61,357 bases of DNA from Maribellus maritimus (GCF_022267315.1 NZ_JAIKLE010000039.1:1-61357), one strand, 5' to 3'; positions 44,271-53,726 are shown, numbered from the stretch's first letter. Numbers and translations: made by a program. The notes: generated by a model from the sequence alone, not told the origin.

Positions 44271-45518
44271 ATGAAATTTGAGGATTATTCCATTTTGCCG
44301 ATTATAAAAGAGAACCTTGAGAATCAGGGTTTCAGGCGGCCAACAGACATTCAGTTTAAAGCCATTTCTCCTATCTTAAAAGGCGAAGATGTTCTCGCAA
44401 TTGCACAAACCGGAACAGGAAAAACGGCTGCGTTTGCCATTCCCATCATTCATAAAATTTTAGAAAAAAAATACGGAAAAAATTCAGCGCAGGTAAAATG
44501 TTTGGTTATGGTTCCCACCCACGAACTGGCGCAGCAAATAACTGATGTTTTTAAAAATATTGGAAAAAATACAAGACTGAAATTTCTGGGAATCATAGGA
44601 GGTGTTGACCAGGAACCTCAAATTCAGAAGCTAAAAAAAGGAGTTGATGTTTTGGTGGCTACTCCCGGTCGCTTATTTGATTTAAGCAGCCAGGGGCATT
44701 TAAAACTCGATAAACTGGAAATACTGGTTTTGGATGAAGCCGACCACATGTTGGATTTGGGTTTTATAAAAGACATCAACGATTTAATAAAATTGCTGCC
44801 CCGAAAAAGGCAAACACTTTTTTTCTCGGCTACCATCAACAACAAAATAAAGAAGCTGGCCTACTCGCTGGTAAAAAATCCGATTCGTATTCAGATTTCG
44901 CCTAAAAATCCGGTGGCTAAAAACATTGAACACTCGGTTGCTTTTATTGAAATGGATGACAAAAGGGCTTTTCTGGAACGTCTTGTTGATGAAAACCAGG
45001 ATAGAAAAATCCTTGTTTTTGTTCGAACCAAAGTACGTGCAGAGCGGGTAAAAAAAGCCATGGAACGCGTTGAGATTATCGGAGAAACCATCCATAGCGA
45101 CAAAACACAGGATGAACGAACAAAAACACTGGACAATTTCAAAAAAGGAAATCTAAAACTTCTGATTGCTACCGATGTCAGTGCCCGGGGGATTGATATT
45201 CCAAATGTTGATTTTGTGGTGAATTATGATTTACCTGAAGTTTCTGCAAACTACGTTCACCGTGTTGGCCGAACCGGTCGGGGCAAACAAAAAGGACAAG
45301 CAGTTTCGTTTTGCAGTACCGAGGAAAAATCAATTCTGGAAGAGATTGAAACTTATCTTGATAAGGAAATTACAGTCCTCGAAATTGACAAGCAAGCTTA
45401 CCAGGAAACATTGGATTTTACCAAAGACACAAATTACAACTGGAAAAAATTGCTAAAAGAAGATGAACGTGAGCAACGGGAATTTCAGCAAACAAAAAAA
45501 CGGAAAAAGAAAAAGTAG
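44271..45518 (+). CDS. DEAD-box RNA helicase (RhlE-like)
   Basis: The 415-residue ATP-dependent RNA helicase shows the complete motif set: the Q motif in GFRRPTDIQFKAI, AQTGTGKTAAFAIP (motif I), PTHELAQQI (Ia), VLDEADHMLDLGF (II), FFSATI (III), VFVRTKVRAERV (IV), ATDVSARGIDIPNVDFVVNYDLP (V) and HRVGRTGRG (VI). The C-terminal tail is short and lysine-rich (TKKRKKKK), typical of RhlE-group proteins that act in RNA folding or ribosome assembly. TATCTTTG at 44243-44250 upstream matches the phylum's -7 box, but no good -33 element accompanies it. Confidence 0.93.
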   Translation: MKFEDYSILPIIKENLENQGFRRPTDIQFKAISPILKGEDVLAIAQTGTGKTAAFAIPIIHKILEKKYGKNSAQVKCLVMVPTHELAQQITDVFKNIGKNTRLKFLGIIGGVDQEPQIQKLKKGVDVLVATPGRLFDLSSQGHLKLDKLEILVLDEADHMLDLGFIKDINDLIKLLPRKRQTLFFSATINNKIKKLAYSLVKNPIRIQISPKNPVAKNIEHSVAFIEMDDKRAFLERLVDENQDRKILVFVRTKVRAERVKKAMERVEIIGETIHSDKTQDERTKTLDNFKKGNLKLLIATDVSARGIDIPNVDFVVNYDLPEVSANYVHRVGRTGRGKQKGQAVSFCSTEEKSILEEIETYLDKEITVLEIDKQAYQETLDFTKDTNYNWKKLLKEDEREQREFQQTKKRKKKK

Positions 45519-45566
45519 GAGTAGTAGCTGGATTACATGTAAACGAAAATAGAACGTCGGGAATTA

Positions 45567-46229
45567 TTAAAGTTTCTTCATTCTGATATTTCGTAAAACG
45601 CCGGTTGTATTCCATGTTGCAATTCCCAAAGGACAAGAAAGGCTAACTTCCGGACGGATGGAAATTTTGTGGTCAGCAGTTTCAAAATCGAGTACATTCT
45701 TCTCGTCAATCCAAGCCATTATTTTTTTGTCGCTTACCTGTAGCCTGATTTTGTACCACTTGTCCTTTTCAAAACTCATCATTATTTGTGTTTCATTTTC
45801 AGAAGCGTCTTTACCATCAATCGTACTCAGGCCAACAACCGGTCCACCCCAGCCGCCAACAATAAACGAACAAAATGTTGTGTCAACAGGAAAAGTTATG
45901 CCGCAAAAAAAATCGTTGCCTGAAACCCGTTTTGCTTCCAAAGAAAGCTGGTAATTAACTGTGGGAAAATCATTCGTATAGGTCACGCCTGTGCATCCAT
46001 CGCCGTAATTGAGGATTATAGTTCCTGCAGAAACTTTCACAGGTCCCTGTGTTCCAAAATTGGTAACCTCCCAACCACCTAATGTTTCTCCATCAAAAAG
46101 CGCAACTCCTTCGGCAGTCTCCTTTTCCACCAAATACGTTTTTACCTCTTCTGTCTGATTTTTTTTATTTGGTGAATTTTTGCATGAAACGACTAGCAAA
46201 ACAAACAGGATAAAAATGAAAGGTTTCAT
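45567..46229 (-). CDS. Lipoprotein with 3-keto-disaccharide hydrolase-like (DUF1080) domain
   Basis: The 220-residue lipoprotein (lipobox VVSC) begins the domain with GVALFDGETLGGWEVTNFG, the hallmark of DUF1080 (PF06439), and ends with a jelly-roll strand pattern (KIRLQVSDKKIMAWIDEKNVLDFE). The family has a concanavalin-like fold, and some members hydrolyse 3-keto-disaccharides. The two histidines or acidic residues needed for activity are not obvious here, so binding to glycans is equally possible. It is monocistronic, convergent with the helicase gene. Confidence 0.75.
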   Translation of the reverse strand: MKPFIFILFVLLVVSCKNSPNKKNQTEEVKTYLVEKETAEGVALFDGETLGGWEVTNFGTQGPVKVSAGTIILNYGDGCTGVTYTNDFPTVNYQLSLEAKRVSGNDFFCGITFPVDTTFCSFIVGGWGGPVVGLSTIDGKDASENETQIMMSFEKDKWYKIRLQVSDKKIMAWIDEKNVLDFETADHKISIRPEVSLSCPLGIATWNTTGVLRNIRMKKL

Positions 46230-46295
46230 TGGCTTATTATTTTGTTTTGTAAAATTAAACGAATTTCCACCAAAATATGTTGAATGTGAATTATT

Positions 46296-46778
46296 TCACA
46301 TTTTTATTTCCTCGCGTAAAGATCTTCTGGAAGTGCGGTCAACAAGTGTAAAAATACGATCAATCGTATTCTTTTCCCGCGAAGGCTTGTGTCCTTTAAC
46401 TTTTATAAATCGAATTTTGAGCCGGTCAACTGCAGCAAAAAATGCCCGATACAAAACGGCATTCTTCAATATTTTTCCGGTTTTTGAGTGAAAATCATTT
46501 TTCTCCAAACGCTGCCGCCGTTCCATTAATTCTGCCAAATTTTGGGAATCGGAGTAAACAAACAATTCGTCAACATCTTCTTTAATTGTGTTGAGGGCAA
46601 AAAGAAAAATCTGAAGTTCCAGCTTTGTCGAAGAAGTCTCCTCAAAACGTTTCACCTGAACTTTTTCTTTTAACTTATCAATTGACTGCTCTTCTTCTGA
46701 AACAAAAAGAAAAGCGCCATATCCAATCCCTGACTGGATATGAACGCTTCCATCCGTAAACAACAGTAATTTTGCCAA
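46296..46778 (-). CDS. RNase H-fold protein
   Basis: The 160-residue product has the ribonuclease H fold with all four acidic positions: Asp in LLFTDGSVH near residue 9, Glu in STKLELQIFLFAL near residue 54, Asp in LFVYSDSQNLAELM near residue 76 and Asp in IFTLVDRTSR near residue 147. KVKGHKPSREKN is the substrate-handling loop. It could cleave RNA in RNA-DNA hybrids, though similarity to RNase HI is weak overall. The start is TTG at 46778: a stop codon lies 21 bases upstream in frame and no ATG is available. It follows the aldolase gene by 21 bases on the same strand. Confidence 0.75.
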   Translation of the reverse strand: MAKLLLFTDGSVHIQSGIGYGAFLFVSEEEQSIDKLKEKVQVKRFEETSSTKLELQIFLFALNTIKEDVDELFVYSDSQNLAELMERRQRLEKNDFHSKTGKILKNAVLYRAFFAAVDRLKIRFIKVKGHKPSREKNTIDRIFTLVDRTSRRSLREEIKM

Positions 46779-46799
46779 AATTTTAATTTTATTGGCTTA

Positions 46800-48095
46800 T
46801 CAACTTAAAAACTTCTTTCTCAATTCTTCTACCTGATCCGGATTTATCGGAACCAGTTTTCCAAGTGAAGCTCCCATGGTTAGCGATTTTGCACTAAACT
46901 CAGCCACTTCAAGGCGGTCAAAAGTTCCAAGCAATTTATCACCGGTAACCAAAACTGAGTCATTCTCAATTATTACAGCCGGTGTATTTTCCGACAACAA
47001 ATTCAAGATCGTTTCCTCCCCTGCAAAATGAGAACCAAAAGGAACATTCGGAACATCCTGCAAAAAAATCCAACTTTCAGGAATGGTACGCACATCCAGC
47101 TTCTCTGCAGATACACTGTACGCCATCAAATATGGTGTTTGTGTTAGTATGACGGAGTTTACATGCGGATTACGTTTATAAATTTCCTGATGCAACCAGG
47201 TTGAACGACTCGGTATTTTTCCGGGCTCACGTTTTCCGTCTTTAATTTGAACAATATCTTCATTCTGAATATCCCAACGGGCCACATTGGTTGGAGTGAT
47301 TAAAAAATCATTGTCGCGCCAACGCACAGAAACCGTTCCGTAAGAACTAATCATCAATCCCTGTTCGCAGGCACGGTGCACAATCTTTTTAATTTCTTCA
47401 CGAATTGCTCTTTCATCAGAAGGATGTTCAACCTCTTTCATTTCAGGCAACAAACGCGGAATTTGTTCCTCAAATTCTGCAATCTGATCGTCGCTCAAAT
47501 ATTTTGGAGAACCGATTGTACTTCCGTAAATAATTGTTCTTCCGCAAAATTCAAGTGTTTCAAAACGTTGAAAAGCATCGCCTAAATCTGATCCGCCAAC
47601 CACTGTCCCATGGTTTTCCATAATTACGGCATTGAATCCTTTTTCAAATTCCTTGGCAATTACATCGCCTAAAATCTCACTCCCCGGCAATTCGTATGTT
47701 GCATAGCCAATTGGCCCGCAAATATTCTTTGCCTGGGGGATAATATTGGTATCTGGGATTTGACGAACAATACTAAAAGAAACCAGTGCCGGCGGATGAG
47801 CATGAACCACTGCTTTTATATCGGGACGGGCTTCATAAATAGCCTTATGGAAAGGATATTCGGAAGAGGGTTTATGACGACCTTCGATGGTTCCATCTTT
47901 CCGAACACAAATAATATCCGACGCTCTCAACGAGCCCTTGTCAATTGCTGATGGCGTTACCCAAATATCTCCATTTTCATCGATTACTGAAATATTTCCT
48001 CCCGAGGTCGTCGTTAGACCACTCCTGTAAACTTTGTCGATAATCATTGTTATCTGGTCGCGCGGATGCATCAGCCTGGTATCCAGTTTTTTCAT
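46800..48095 (-). CDS. Two-domain class II aldolase/adducin-family protein
   Basis: The 431-residue product is two class II aldolase domains in tandem. The first (residues ~8-215) looks active: the phosphate-binding segment TTTSGGN, Glu79 in PSSEYPFH, zinc ligands His98 and His100 in VVHAHP and His162 in ENHGTV. The second (~230-425) aligns but has lost them: Ser298 for the Glu, ILTQTP for VVHAHP and ENDSVL for ENHGTV. It is probably a catalytic half plus a structural half. From its place after rhaA it should split L-rhamnulose-1-phosphate (or a similar keto-deoxysugar phosphate) into dihydroxyacetone phosphate and L-lactaldehyde. A terminator at 48162-48204 separates it from rhaA. Confidence 0.82.
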   Translation of the reverse strand: MKKLDTRLMHPRDQITMIIDKVYRSGLTTTSGGNISVIDENGDIWVTPSAIDKGSLRASDIICVRKDGTIEGRHKPSSEYPFHKAIYEARPDIKAVVHAHPPALVSFSIVRQIPDTNIIPQAKNICGPIGYATYELPGSEILGDVIAKEFEKGFNAVIMENHGTVVGGSDLGDAFQRFETLEFCGRTIIYGSTIGSPKYLSDDQIAEFEEQIPRLLPEMKEVEHPSDERAIREEIKKIVHRACEQGLMISSYGTVSVRWRDNDFLITPTNVARWDIQNEDIVQIKDGKREPGKIPSRSTWLHQEIYKRNPHVNSVILTQTPYLMAYSVSAEKLDVRTIPESWIFLQDVPNVPFGSHFAGEETILNLLSENTPAVIIENDSVLVTGDKLLGTFDRLEVAEFSAKSLTMGASLGKLVPINPDQVEELRKKFLS

Positions 48096-48161
48096 TGGTT
48101 AAATTTTTTCTAATCCAGTTTCTACGATAACTTGCTCTGTATTCTAAAAATAAAAGTACAA

Positions 48162-48204
48162 AAAAAGGACACTACTTGTGATTCGTCATCCTGTAGTATC
48201 CTTT
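48162..48204 (-). terminator. Rho-independent terminator after rhaA
   Basis: AAAGGACACTAC (48166-48177) and GTAGTATCCTTT (48193-48204) form a 12-bp stem; the one mismatch becomes a G.U wobble in the RNA of the minus strand. Seven T follow on that strand (complement of 48162-48168, partly in the stem). It begins 21 bases past the rhaA stop codon, so the aldolase gene downstream is reached by read-through or its own promoter. Confidence 0.75.
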
Positions 48205-48224
48205 AAACTTTGATAAAAAAACTT

Positions 48225-49487
48225 CTATCTCTTCACTAAAAACATTTTTTCATATTGTTGTATTTCAGCAATATAATCTTCTCCAACAGCAACACCTTCC
48301 TGTAAACAATAATAATCCCATACTGCACCAAAAGGTTTGGTTTTCAGCTCCTCCAACAACGCCAAACGTTCAAAATTCTGACCTGCTTCTTCAAATTCAA
48401 TTAATTTTGAAGTTGGCTCCAACAAGGCAATCATAAATGCCTTTTGTGCAGCACGCGTTCCCACAACGTAGGCTCCAATGCGGTTTATAGATGCATCAAA
48501 AAAGTCAAGTCCAATATTTACACGACTCAGAAAATCATTTCGAACAATCTCAGATGCAATTAACTGAACATCTTCATTTAATGTTACCACATGGTCCGAA
48601 TCCCAGCGAACAGGGCGGGTTACATGAAGTAAAATCTCATCTAAAAACTGAAGACATGCAGATATTTTATCTCCTACTTGTTCGGTTGGATGAAAATGTC
48701 CGTTATCTAAACAAATAAGTTTATTGTTTTTCAGTGCATATCCCAAATAAAAGTCATGTGAGCCAACCGTCATTGATTCTACGCCAATTCCAAACAATTT
48801 ACTTTCAACCGCATCTTTCATATGTTCCTTTGGATAGTCAATTGCCATTGCTTCATCCAATGATTTTTTCAATAGAACACGATGTCCGTTTCGGTCGACA
48901 GGAACATCTTTAGAACCATCTGGTATCCAGGTATTGTGCACACACGGAGTTCCCAATTGTTTTCCAACCTCGGCAGAAATGGCACGGCAACGTTTTACAT
49001 GTTCTACCCAGAACCGGCGGTTTTCTTCATTTTTACTTGAAAGCGTAAAACCATCCGCTGCACGGTCGTGTGAAAAACAGGTCGCATTGAAATCCATTCC
49101 AATGCCTTGCGCTTTACACCAATCAATCCAACTCTGAAAATGTTTTACTTCTATTTCATCGCGATCAACTTTTTCGCCTTCAAAATCTCCGTAAATGGCA
49201 TGAAGGTTTAAACGCTGTTTGCCCGGCAGAAGGGATAAAACTTTCTCCAAATCAGCCCGCATTTGTTCTATTGTTGTGGCTTTCCCCGGGTAATTTCCAG
49301 TGGTTTGAATTCCTCCGGAAAGTTCACCATCAGCTTTTTCAAAACCAACAACATCATCGGTTTGCCAACAATGGAGAGAAATATTTACGTCTTTCATTTT
49401 TTGCAAAACCTCATCGGTGTTTACACCAAGTTCTGCGTATATTTCTTTGGCCAGCAAATAGGCCTTTTCAACATTTTCTTTCTTCAT
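48225..49487 (-). CDS. rhaA: L-rhamnose isomerase
   Basis: The 420-residue enzyme converts L-rhamnose to L-rhamnulose in the cytoplasm. It follows the E. coli RhaA pattern closely along its length: ISLHCWQTDDVVGFE, GGIQTTGNYPGKA, KQRLNLHAIYGDFEG, GMDFNATCFSHDRAADGFTLS, NTWIPDGSKD, AVESKLFGIGVES, LDNGHFHPTEQVGDKI, RPVRWDSDHVV and IGLDFFDASINRI. The metal ligands Glu, Asp, His and Asp lie in these blocks. The length is normal. It sits 41 bases after the rhamnosidase gene and before a terminator, as the last gene of the rhaT-rhaM-rhamnosidase-rhaA operon. Confidence 0.96.
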   Translation of the reverse strand: MKKENVEKAYLLAKEIYAELGVNTDEVLQKMKDVNISLHCWQTDDVVGFEKADGELSGGIQTTGNYPGKATTIEQMRADLEKVLSLLPGKQRLNLHAIYGDFEGEKVDRDEIEVKHFQSWIDWCKAQGIGMDFNATCFSHDRAADGFTLSSKNEENRRFWVEHVKRCRAISAEVGKQLGTPCVHNTWIPDGSKDVPVDRNGHRVLLKKSLDEAMAIDYPKEHMKDAVESKLFGIGVESMTVGSHDFYLGYALKNNKLICLDNGHFHPTEQVGDKISACLQFLDEILLHVTRPVRWDSDHVVTLNEDVQLIASEIVRNDFLSRVNIGLDFFDASINRIGAYVVGTRAAQKAFMIALLEPTSKLIEFEEAGQNFERLALLEELKTKPFGAVWDYYCLQEGVAVGEDYIAEIQQYEKMFLVKR

Positions 49488-49528
49488 AATTTCTATCCTG
49501 TTACTATTTTATTCTTTCTACACTTCAA

Positions 49529-52261
49529 TTAAAGTGCATAACTAAATTGATATGTTCCGGAGCCCAGTGTAAGCGAAACTCCTTTTTCAACTTGTTCTGC
49601 TTTTTTATCTGTTGCTTTAAGCGGCTGAGTATTCAGCGTCACATTATCCAGCGAAGCTCCCGGAAGAACTACTGTAGCGCTTGTATTTGCCGGAATAACT
49701 ACTTTATAAACCAATGTATTTCCTTCAACTTCCCAACCTGATTCTATGTTACCATATAACGACTTATACTGAACCTGAGCATTTGTTAATCCGCCACCGG
49801 GATGTGGAGCCAGGGTAAAATGCTTATAGCCGGGTGATTGAGTATCGATATTTAACCCGGAAACATAAGTATACAACCACTCACCGATAGCTCCGTATGC
49901 ATAGTGGTTAAAACTATTCATCCCAACATCCTGAAATGTTCCATCCGGTTTCTGTCCGTCCCAGCGCTCCCATATGGTTGTTGCTCCCTGTGTAACCGGA
50001 TACAACCACGACGGATAATCTTTACGGTTCAGCAACATAAAAGCCAAATCAGCATAGCCGTTATCCGACAATGTTTTACATAACAGAGGTGTTCCCACAA
50101 ATCCTGTGGTTAAATGCCCCATCTTCTTTACATCATCGGCTAAAAATTTGGCAGCTTTCGGAACTAAGTCTTCACGTAACAAGTCAAAAGAAAGCGCCAG
50201 ACAATATGCTGTCTGAGTATGCGAAACCAACCTCCCTGCGGGGGTTACAAACTCCTGAACAAATGCCTTTTTGATGTTTTCAGAAAGCTTTTGGTATTTT
50301 TTCGCTTCATCGTTTTTCCCAATAATCGCTGCTATTTCAGCCAGCAATCCGCTGGAATATGAATAATAAGCCGTTGCAATTAAGTCTTTTTCGGTTGTTG
50401 CTCCGGGGTAATCCGACCTTGTTGTGGCAAAAGCCAGCCAGTCGCCGTAATGCGTATCGCCGGTCCAAAGATAATCCTCTCCGGCTCTGGTTCTCATGTA
50501 TTCTACCCAAGCTTTCATACTTGGATACTGAACTTTCAGAACTCGTGTATCTCCATAAGCCAAATAAGTCGTCCACGGTACAATTATCGCAGCATCTGCC
50601 CATGCAGTTGAACCGCCGCCACCATTCAATACATCCGGAATTACGTGAGGAACCACACCATTTTCTACCTGATCGGCAGCTAAGTCTCCCAGCCATTTAG
50701 TATAAAAAGGTGCAACATCGAAATTAAATGCTGCGGTGGGGCTAAACACCTGTGCATCGCCTGTCCAACCAAGTCGTTCATTGCGTTGCGGACAGTCGGT
50801 TGGTACATCCAAAAAATTCCCCTTTTGTCCCCATTGTATATTATGCTGTAATTGATTGATTAGCGGATCGGAACAGGAAAAAGTTCCTGTTGGCGCCATA
50901 TCTGAATAAATCACAACTCCGGTGATTTGATCCATTTCCGGCATTTTATCTACACCTTCTATTTGTACAAACCGAAATCCATGAAATGTAAATTTTGGTT
51001 CATAAATTTCCTCTCCGTCACCTTTCAAAATATAAGTATCGGTTGCTTTTGCCGACCTTAAATTTGCGGTGTAAAAATTTCCTTCTTTATCTAAAACTTC
51101 AGCAAATTTCAGCGTAATTGCATCACCTTTCTTTCCCTTGATTTTTAATCTTACCCAGCCAACCATATTCTGGCCCATATCAAAAACCATTTCACCTTTT
51201 GGTGTGGTCAGGCTTTTAATTGGCTTTAATTCCTCAATTGCTTTAACAGGCTCTCCCTGAGGCGCAATTAAGATATCTTTTGAATGATCAAGAATGGTAA
51301 CATTTTGCCAACTTCCGTCATTAAAACCGCTGCTTGTCCATCCATTCATTTCCAAATTGGCGTCATAAGTCTCTCCATTATAAATATCCGATTCACGTAT
51401 TGGTCCATCCGAAACCTTCCAGTTTTTATCAGTGTTAATGGTTTCGCTCGTTCCATCAGTATAATTTATTTTTAACTGAACCAACAAAGCAATCTGTTCG
51501 CCATAATAATTATGTTGCGTACTAAAACCAATATTTCCCCGATACCAACCGTCACCAACAACTGCACCAATTGCATTTTTTTGCTGAATCATGTCGGTTA
51601 CATCGTAGGTTTGGTATTGCAAACGTTTATTATAACTGGTCCATCCCGGAGTAAAAAGTTCATCACCTACTTTTTCTCCGTTTATAAAAAGTTCGTAAAT
51701 TCCCAATGATGTAGCGTAAATCCTGGCTGAACTCACTTTTTTACCTGAAGAAAATTCACTTCTGTAGTAATGGGCAGGTTTTGATCCCTCTTTTTGGGGC
51801 TCATTTTTCATAGTAATCCATGAAGCAGACCATAATTCCGGGCTAAGAATTCCCATTTCCCAAAATGCCGGTTCGCTCCATTTTGTTGCTTTGTTATTAT
51901 TATCCCAAACGCGTACCTGCCAGTAAACACGCTGCATTGATTCCAACTCCGGCCCTTCATATAGTACATTTACTGACTGGTCGCTGTTTACTTTGCCGGC
52001 ACTCCAAATCAACTTACTTTTTTTATTTAAATCTGAAGGCGTTTCGGCAACACGGATTTCATAGGCAGTCTGCATCAGATTTTCCTGGTCCGTTACGATC
52101 TGCCAACTTAATCTTGGTACTTTAACATCAATCCCTATTGGATTGGTATGGTATTCACAAACTAATTTTTCAACTTGCGTTTTTGCACTTATTGACAAAG
52201 AAAATCCCCAAAAAACTGCCAGTAAAAAAAAGACTTTCCCGTATTGTTTTATTTGATCCAT
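49529..52261 (-). CDS. GH78 alpha-L-rhamnosidase
   Basis: The 910-residue secreted enzyme has a signal peptide (VFFLLAVFWGFSLSISAK), an N-terminal fibronectin-like module (CEYHTNPIGIDVKVPRLSW), rhamnosidase N-terminal and concanavalin-like domains (GIYELFINGEKVGDELFTPGWTSYNKRLQYQTYDVT), a GH78 (alpha/alpha)6 barrel and a C-terminal beta domain. The barrel shows the family block DCPQRNERLGWTGDAQVF, where Asp489 and Glu495 lie and Glu495 is the likely general acid. It releases L-rhamnose from rhamnosides, rhamnogalacturonan or ulvan oligomers, feeding the enzymes around it. It is co-transcribed, 23 bases after rhaM. Confidence 0.94.
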   Translation of the reverse strand: MDQIKQYGKVFFLLAVFWGFSLSISAKTQVEKLVCEYHTNPIGIDVKVPRLSWQIVTDQENLMQTAYEIRVAETPSDLNKKSKLIWSAGKVNSDQSVNVLYEGPELESMQRVYWQVRVWDNNNKATKWSEPAFWEMGILSPELWSASWITMKNEPQKEGSKPAHYYRSEFSSGKKVSSARIYATSLGIYELFINGEKVGDELFTPGWTSYNKRLQYQTYDVTDMIQQKNAIGAVVGDGWYRGNIGFSTQHNYYGEQIALLVQLKINYTDGTSETINTDKNWKVSDGPIRESDIYNGETYDANLEMNGWTSSGFNDGSWQNVTILDHSKDILIAPQGEPVKAIEELKPIKSLTTPKGEMVFDMGQNMVGWVRLKIKGKKGDAITLKFAEVLDKEGNFYTANLRSAKATDTYILKGDGEEIYEPKFTFHGFRFVQIEGVDKMPEMDQITGVVIYSDMAPTGTFSCSDPLINQLQHNIQWGQKGNFLDVPTDCPQRNERLGWTGDAQVFSPTAAFNFDVAPFYTKWLGDLAADQVENGVVPHVIPDVLNGGGGSTAWADAAIIVPWTTYLAYGDTRVLKVQYPSMKAWVEYMRTRAGEDYLWTGDTHYGDWLAFATTRSDYPGATTEKDLIATAYYSYSSGLLAEIAAIIGKNDEAKKYQKLSENIKKAFVQEFVTPAGRLVSHTQTAYCLALSFDLLREDLVPKAAKFLADDVKKMGHLTTGFVGTPLLCKTLSDNGYADLAFMLLNRKDYPSWLYPVTQGATTIWERWDGQKPDGTFQDVGMNSFNHYAYGAIGEWLYTYVSGLNIDTQSPGYKHFTLAPHPGGGLTNAQVQYKSLYGNIESGWEVEGNTLVYKVVIPANTSATVVLPGASLDNVTLNTQPLKATDKKAEQVEKGVSLTLGSGTYQFSYAL

Positions 52262-52284
52262 CTTATTTTGATTTAGTTGTTGTT

Positions 52285-52599
52285 CTATTCCATAAAAAAC
52301 ACTTCCTCCAATTTAACCGAAACCGGTGAGTTATCGGGATTGGTTTTCATTATGTCGGCCATAAAAGCCCACCATTTTTTTACAATTTCCGTCTCTCCCA
52401 AATTTTGAGAACCTTCCTCTCCGCTTACTTTTTGAAAGGCAAACAAAGTGTTGGTATCCTCATCCAAAAAAATTGAATATTCGCTTATACCAGCTTCTTT
52501 TAACAGCTGTTTCAGTTCAGGCCATATCTCATCGTGGCGTCTTTTGTATTCCACTTTCTGACCTTCATCCAAAATCATTTTAAAAGCTACACGTTTCAT
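52285..52599 (-). CDS. rhaM: L-rhamnose mutarotase
   Basis: This 104-residue cytoplasmic enzyme interconverts the alpha and beta forms of L-rhamnose, supplying the form the isomerase uses. The family pattern MKRVAFKMILDEGQKVEYKRRHDEIWPELKQLLKEAGISEYSIFLDEDTNTLFAFQKV is present, with the conserved Tyr and His of YKRRHDEIW, and the C terminus LEEVFFME matches the family. Its ATG overlaps the rhaT stop codon by one base, so the two are translationally coupled. Confidence 0.94.
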   Translation of the reverse strand: MKRVAFKMILDEGQKVEYKRRHDEIWPELKQLLKEAGISEYSIFLDEDTNTLFAFQKVSGEEGSQNLGETEIVKKWWAFMADIMKTNPDNSPVSVKLEEVFFME

Positions 52600-53726
52600 T
52601 ACCCAAGTGCATTTAATTCAGGATATAACCATTTAGCAATACCGATAACGACTACCGAGAGCAAAATTGCGCCAATGCCAAGCAATATCGTGTTGTAGGT
52701 CTTTTTTGAGACACCTTTCCACTCTTTACGATAAAACCCCCACATGTTCGCAGTCAAAATAATGGTAGCCATGTGAAGCGTCCATGAACTGGCACCGTTA
52801 CCGATTTTAGTTTCGCCCATTCCGTAGAAAAAGAATTGTAAAAACCACGTAGTACCAGCCAATGCGCAAAACAGATAGTTTCTCAATAAAGGAGTTTTTT
52901 TGTCGGTAAAATCGCTGCCGGTTTTATTTCGGAGAATGAGAGCAGTTGTCCATATAAAATTGGTAGTCAGTCCTCCCCAAAGAATAACAAAAAAGATAAT
53001 ATTATTTTCGAAGAGATATTTAAAACTTCCTCCTTCCTGTGTCAAAAACGGATAGCTCTGTTCCACTGCCAACGATCTTGCTACAACAGACATTTCCTTT
53101 CCTGCATCAATTCCAAAACTAAAAAAGGCGCTTAAAACCCCCGAAACAACCGCAATCATCAATCCCTTTGATAGACTAAATTCACTGTTAACACCTTCCT
53201 TAACGTTTCCAATATCTTTGTCTTTTTGAATTCCGGCCCGGCCACTTAAAATAATTCCGGCCAACAATATCAGAATCCCAAGAATAACAATTCGCCCTCC
53301 TGTACTGCCAAACAGCTCTGAAAAGGCTAGTCCCTCGGGAATAACTTCCGCTACACCAGGGATATTACGCAAAACAGGCAAGCCCAGAGAACCTACAACA
53401 GAAGTAATCCCCAGCAACACTGAATTACCCAGAGACATGCCAAGATATCGGATTGCAAGCCCGTAGGTCAGACCTCCAATTCCCCACAGCAAACCCATAA
53501 TGTAGGTATTACGAATAACGCTGCTGCTGGTAGCTTGTAAAATTCCCTGCCAATCAGGAATCGTCAAAATAACAGCCAAGAATGGCATAATTAACCATGA
53601 AAAAATTCCGCCGGTAATCCAATAAATTTCCCAACGCCACTTTTTCACCCAATTATATGGCATATACCAGCTTCCGGAAGCGCCGCCACCCAATGAGTGG
53701 AATAAAATTCCAAGAATAACATTCAT
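52599..53726 (-). CDS. rhaT: L-rhamnose/proton symporter
   Basis: The 375-residue inner-membrane transporter has ten predicted helices. RhaT family blocks include LGILFHSLGGGASGSWYMPYNWVKKWRWEIYWITGGIFSWLIMPF at the start, GLLWGIGGLTYGLAIRYLGMSLGNSVLLGITSVVGSL and WSWTLHM-type late segments (GASSWTLHMATIILTANMWG). It imports L-rhamnose by proton symport. It heads the leftward operon, divergent from the AraC regulator with 190 bases between the starts. A palindrome lies 41-65 bases upstream of its start codon. Confidence 0.93.
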   Translation of the reverse strand: MNVILGILFHSLGGGASGSWYMPYNWVKKWRWEIYWITGGIFSWLIMPFLAVILTIPDWQGILQATSSSVIRNTYIMGLLWGIGGLTYGLAIRYLGMSLGNSVLLGITSVVGSLGLPVLRNIPGVAEVIPEGLAFSELFGSTGGRIVILGILILLAGIILSGRAGIQKDKDIGNVKEGVNSEFSLSKGLMIAVVSGVLSAFFSFGIDAGKEMSVVARSLAVEQSYPFLTQEGGSFKYLFENNIIFFVILWGGLTTNFIWTTALILRNKTGSDFTDKKTPLLRNYLFCALAGTTWFLQFFFYGMGETKIGNGASSWTLHMATIILTANMWGFYRKEWKGVSKKTYNTILLGIGAILLSVVVIGIAKWLYPELNALG

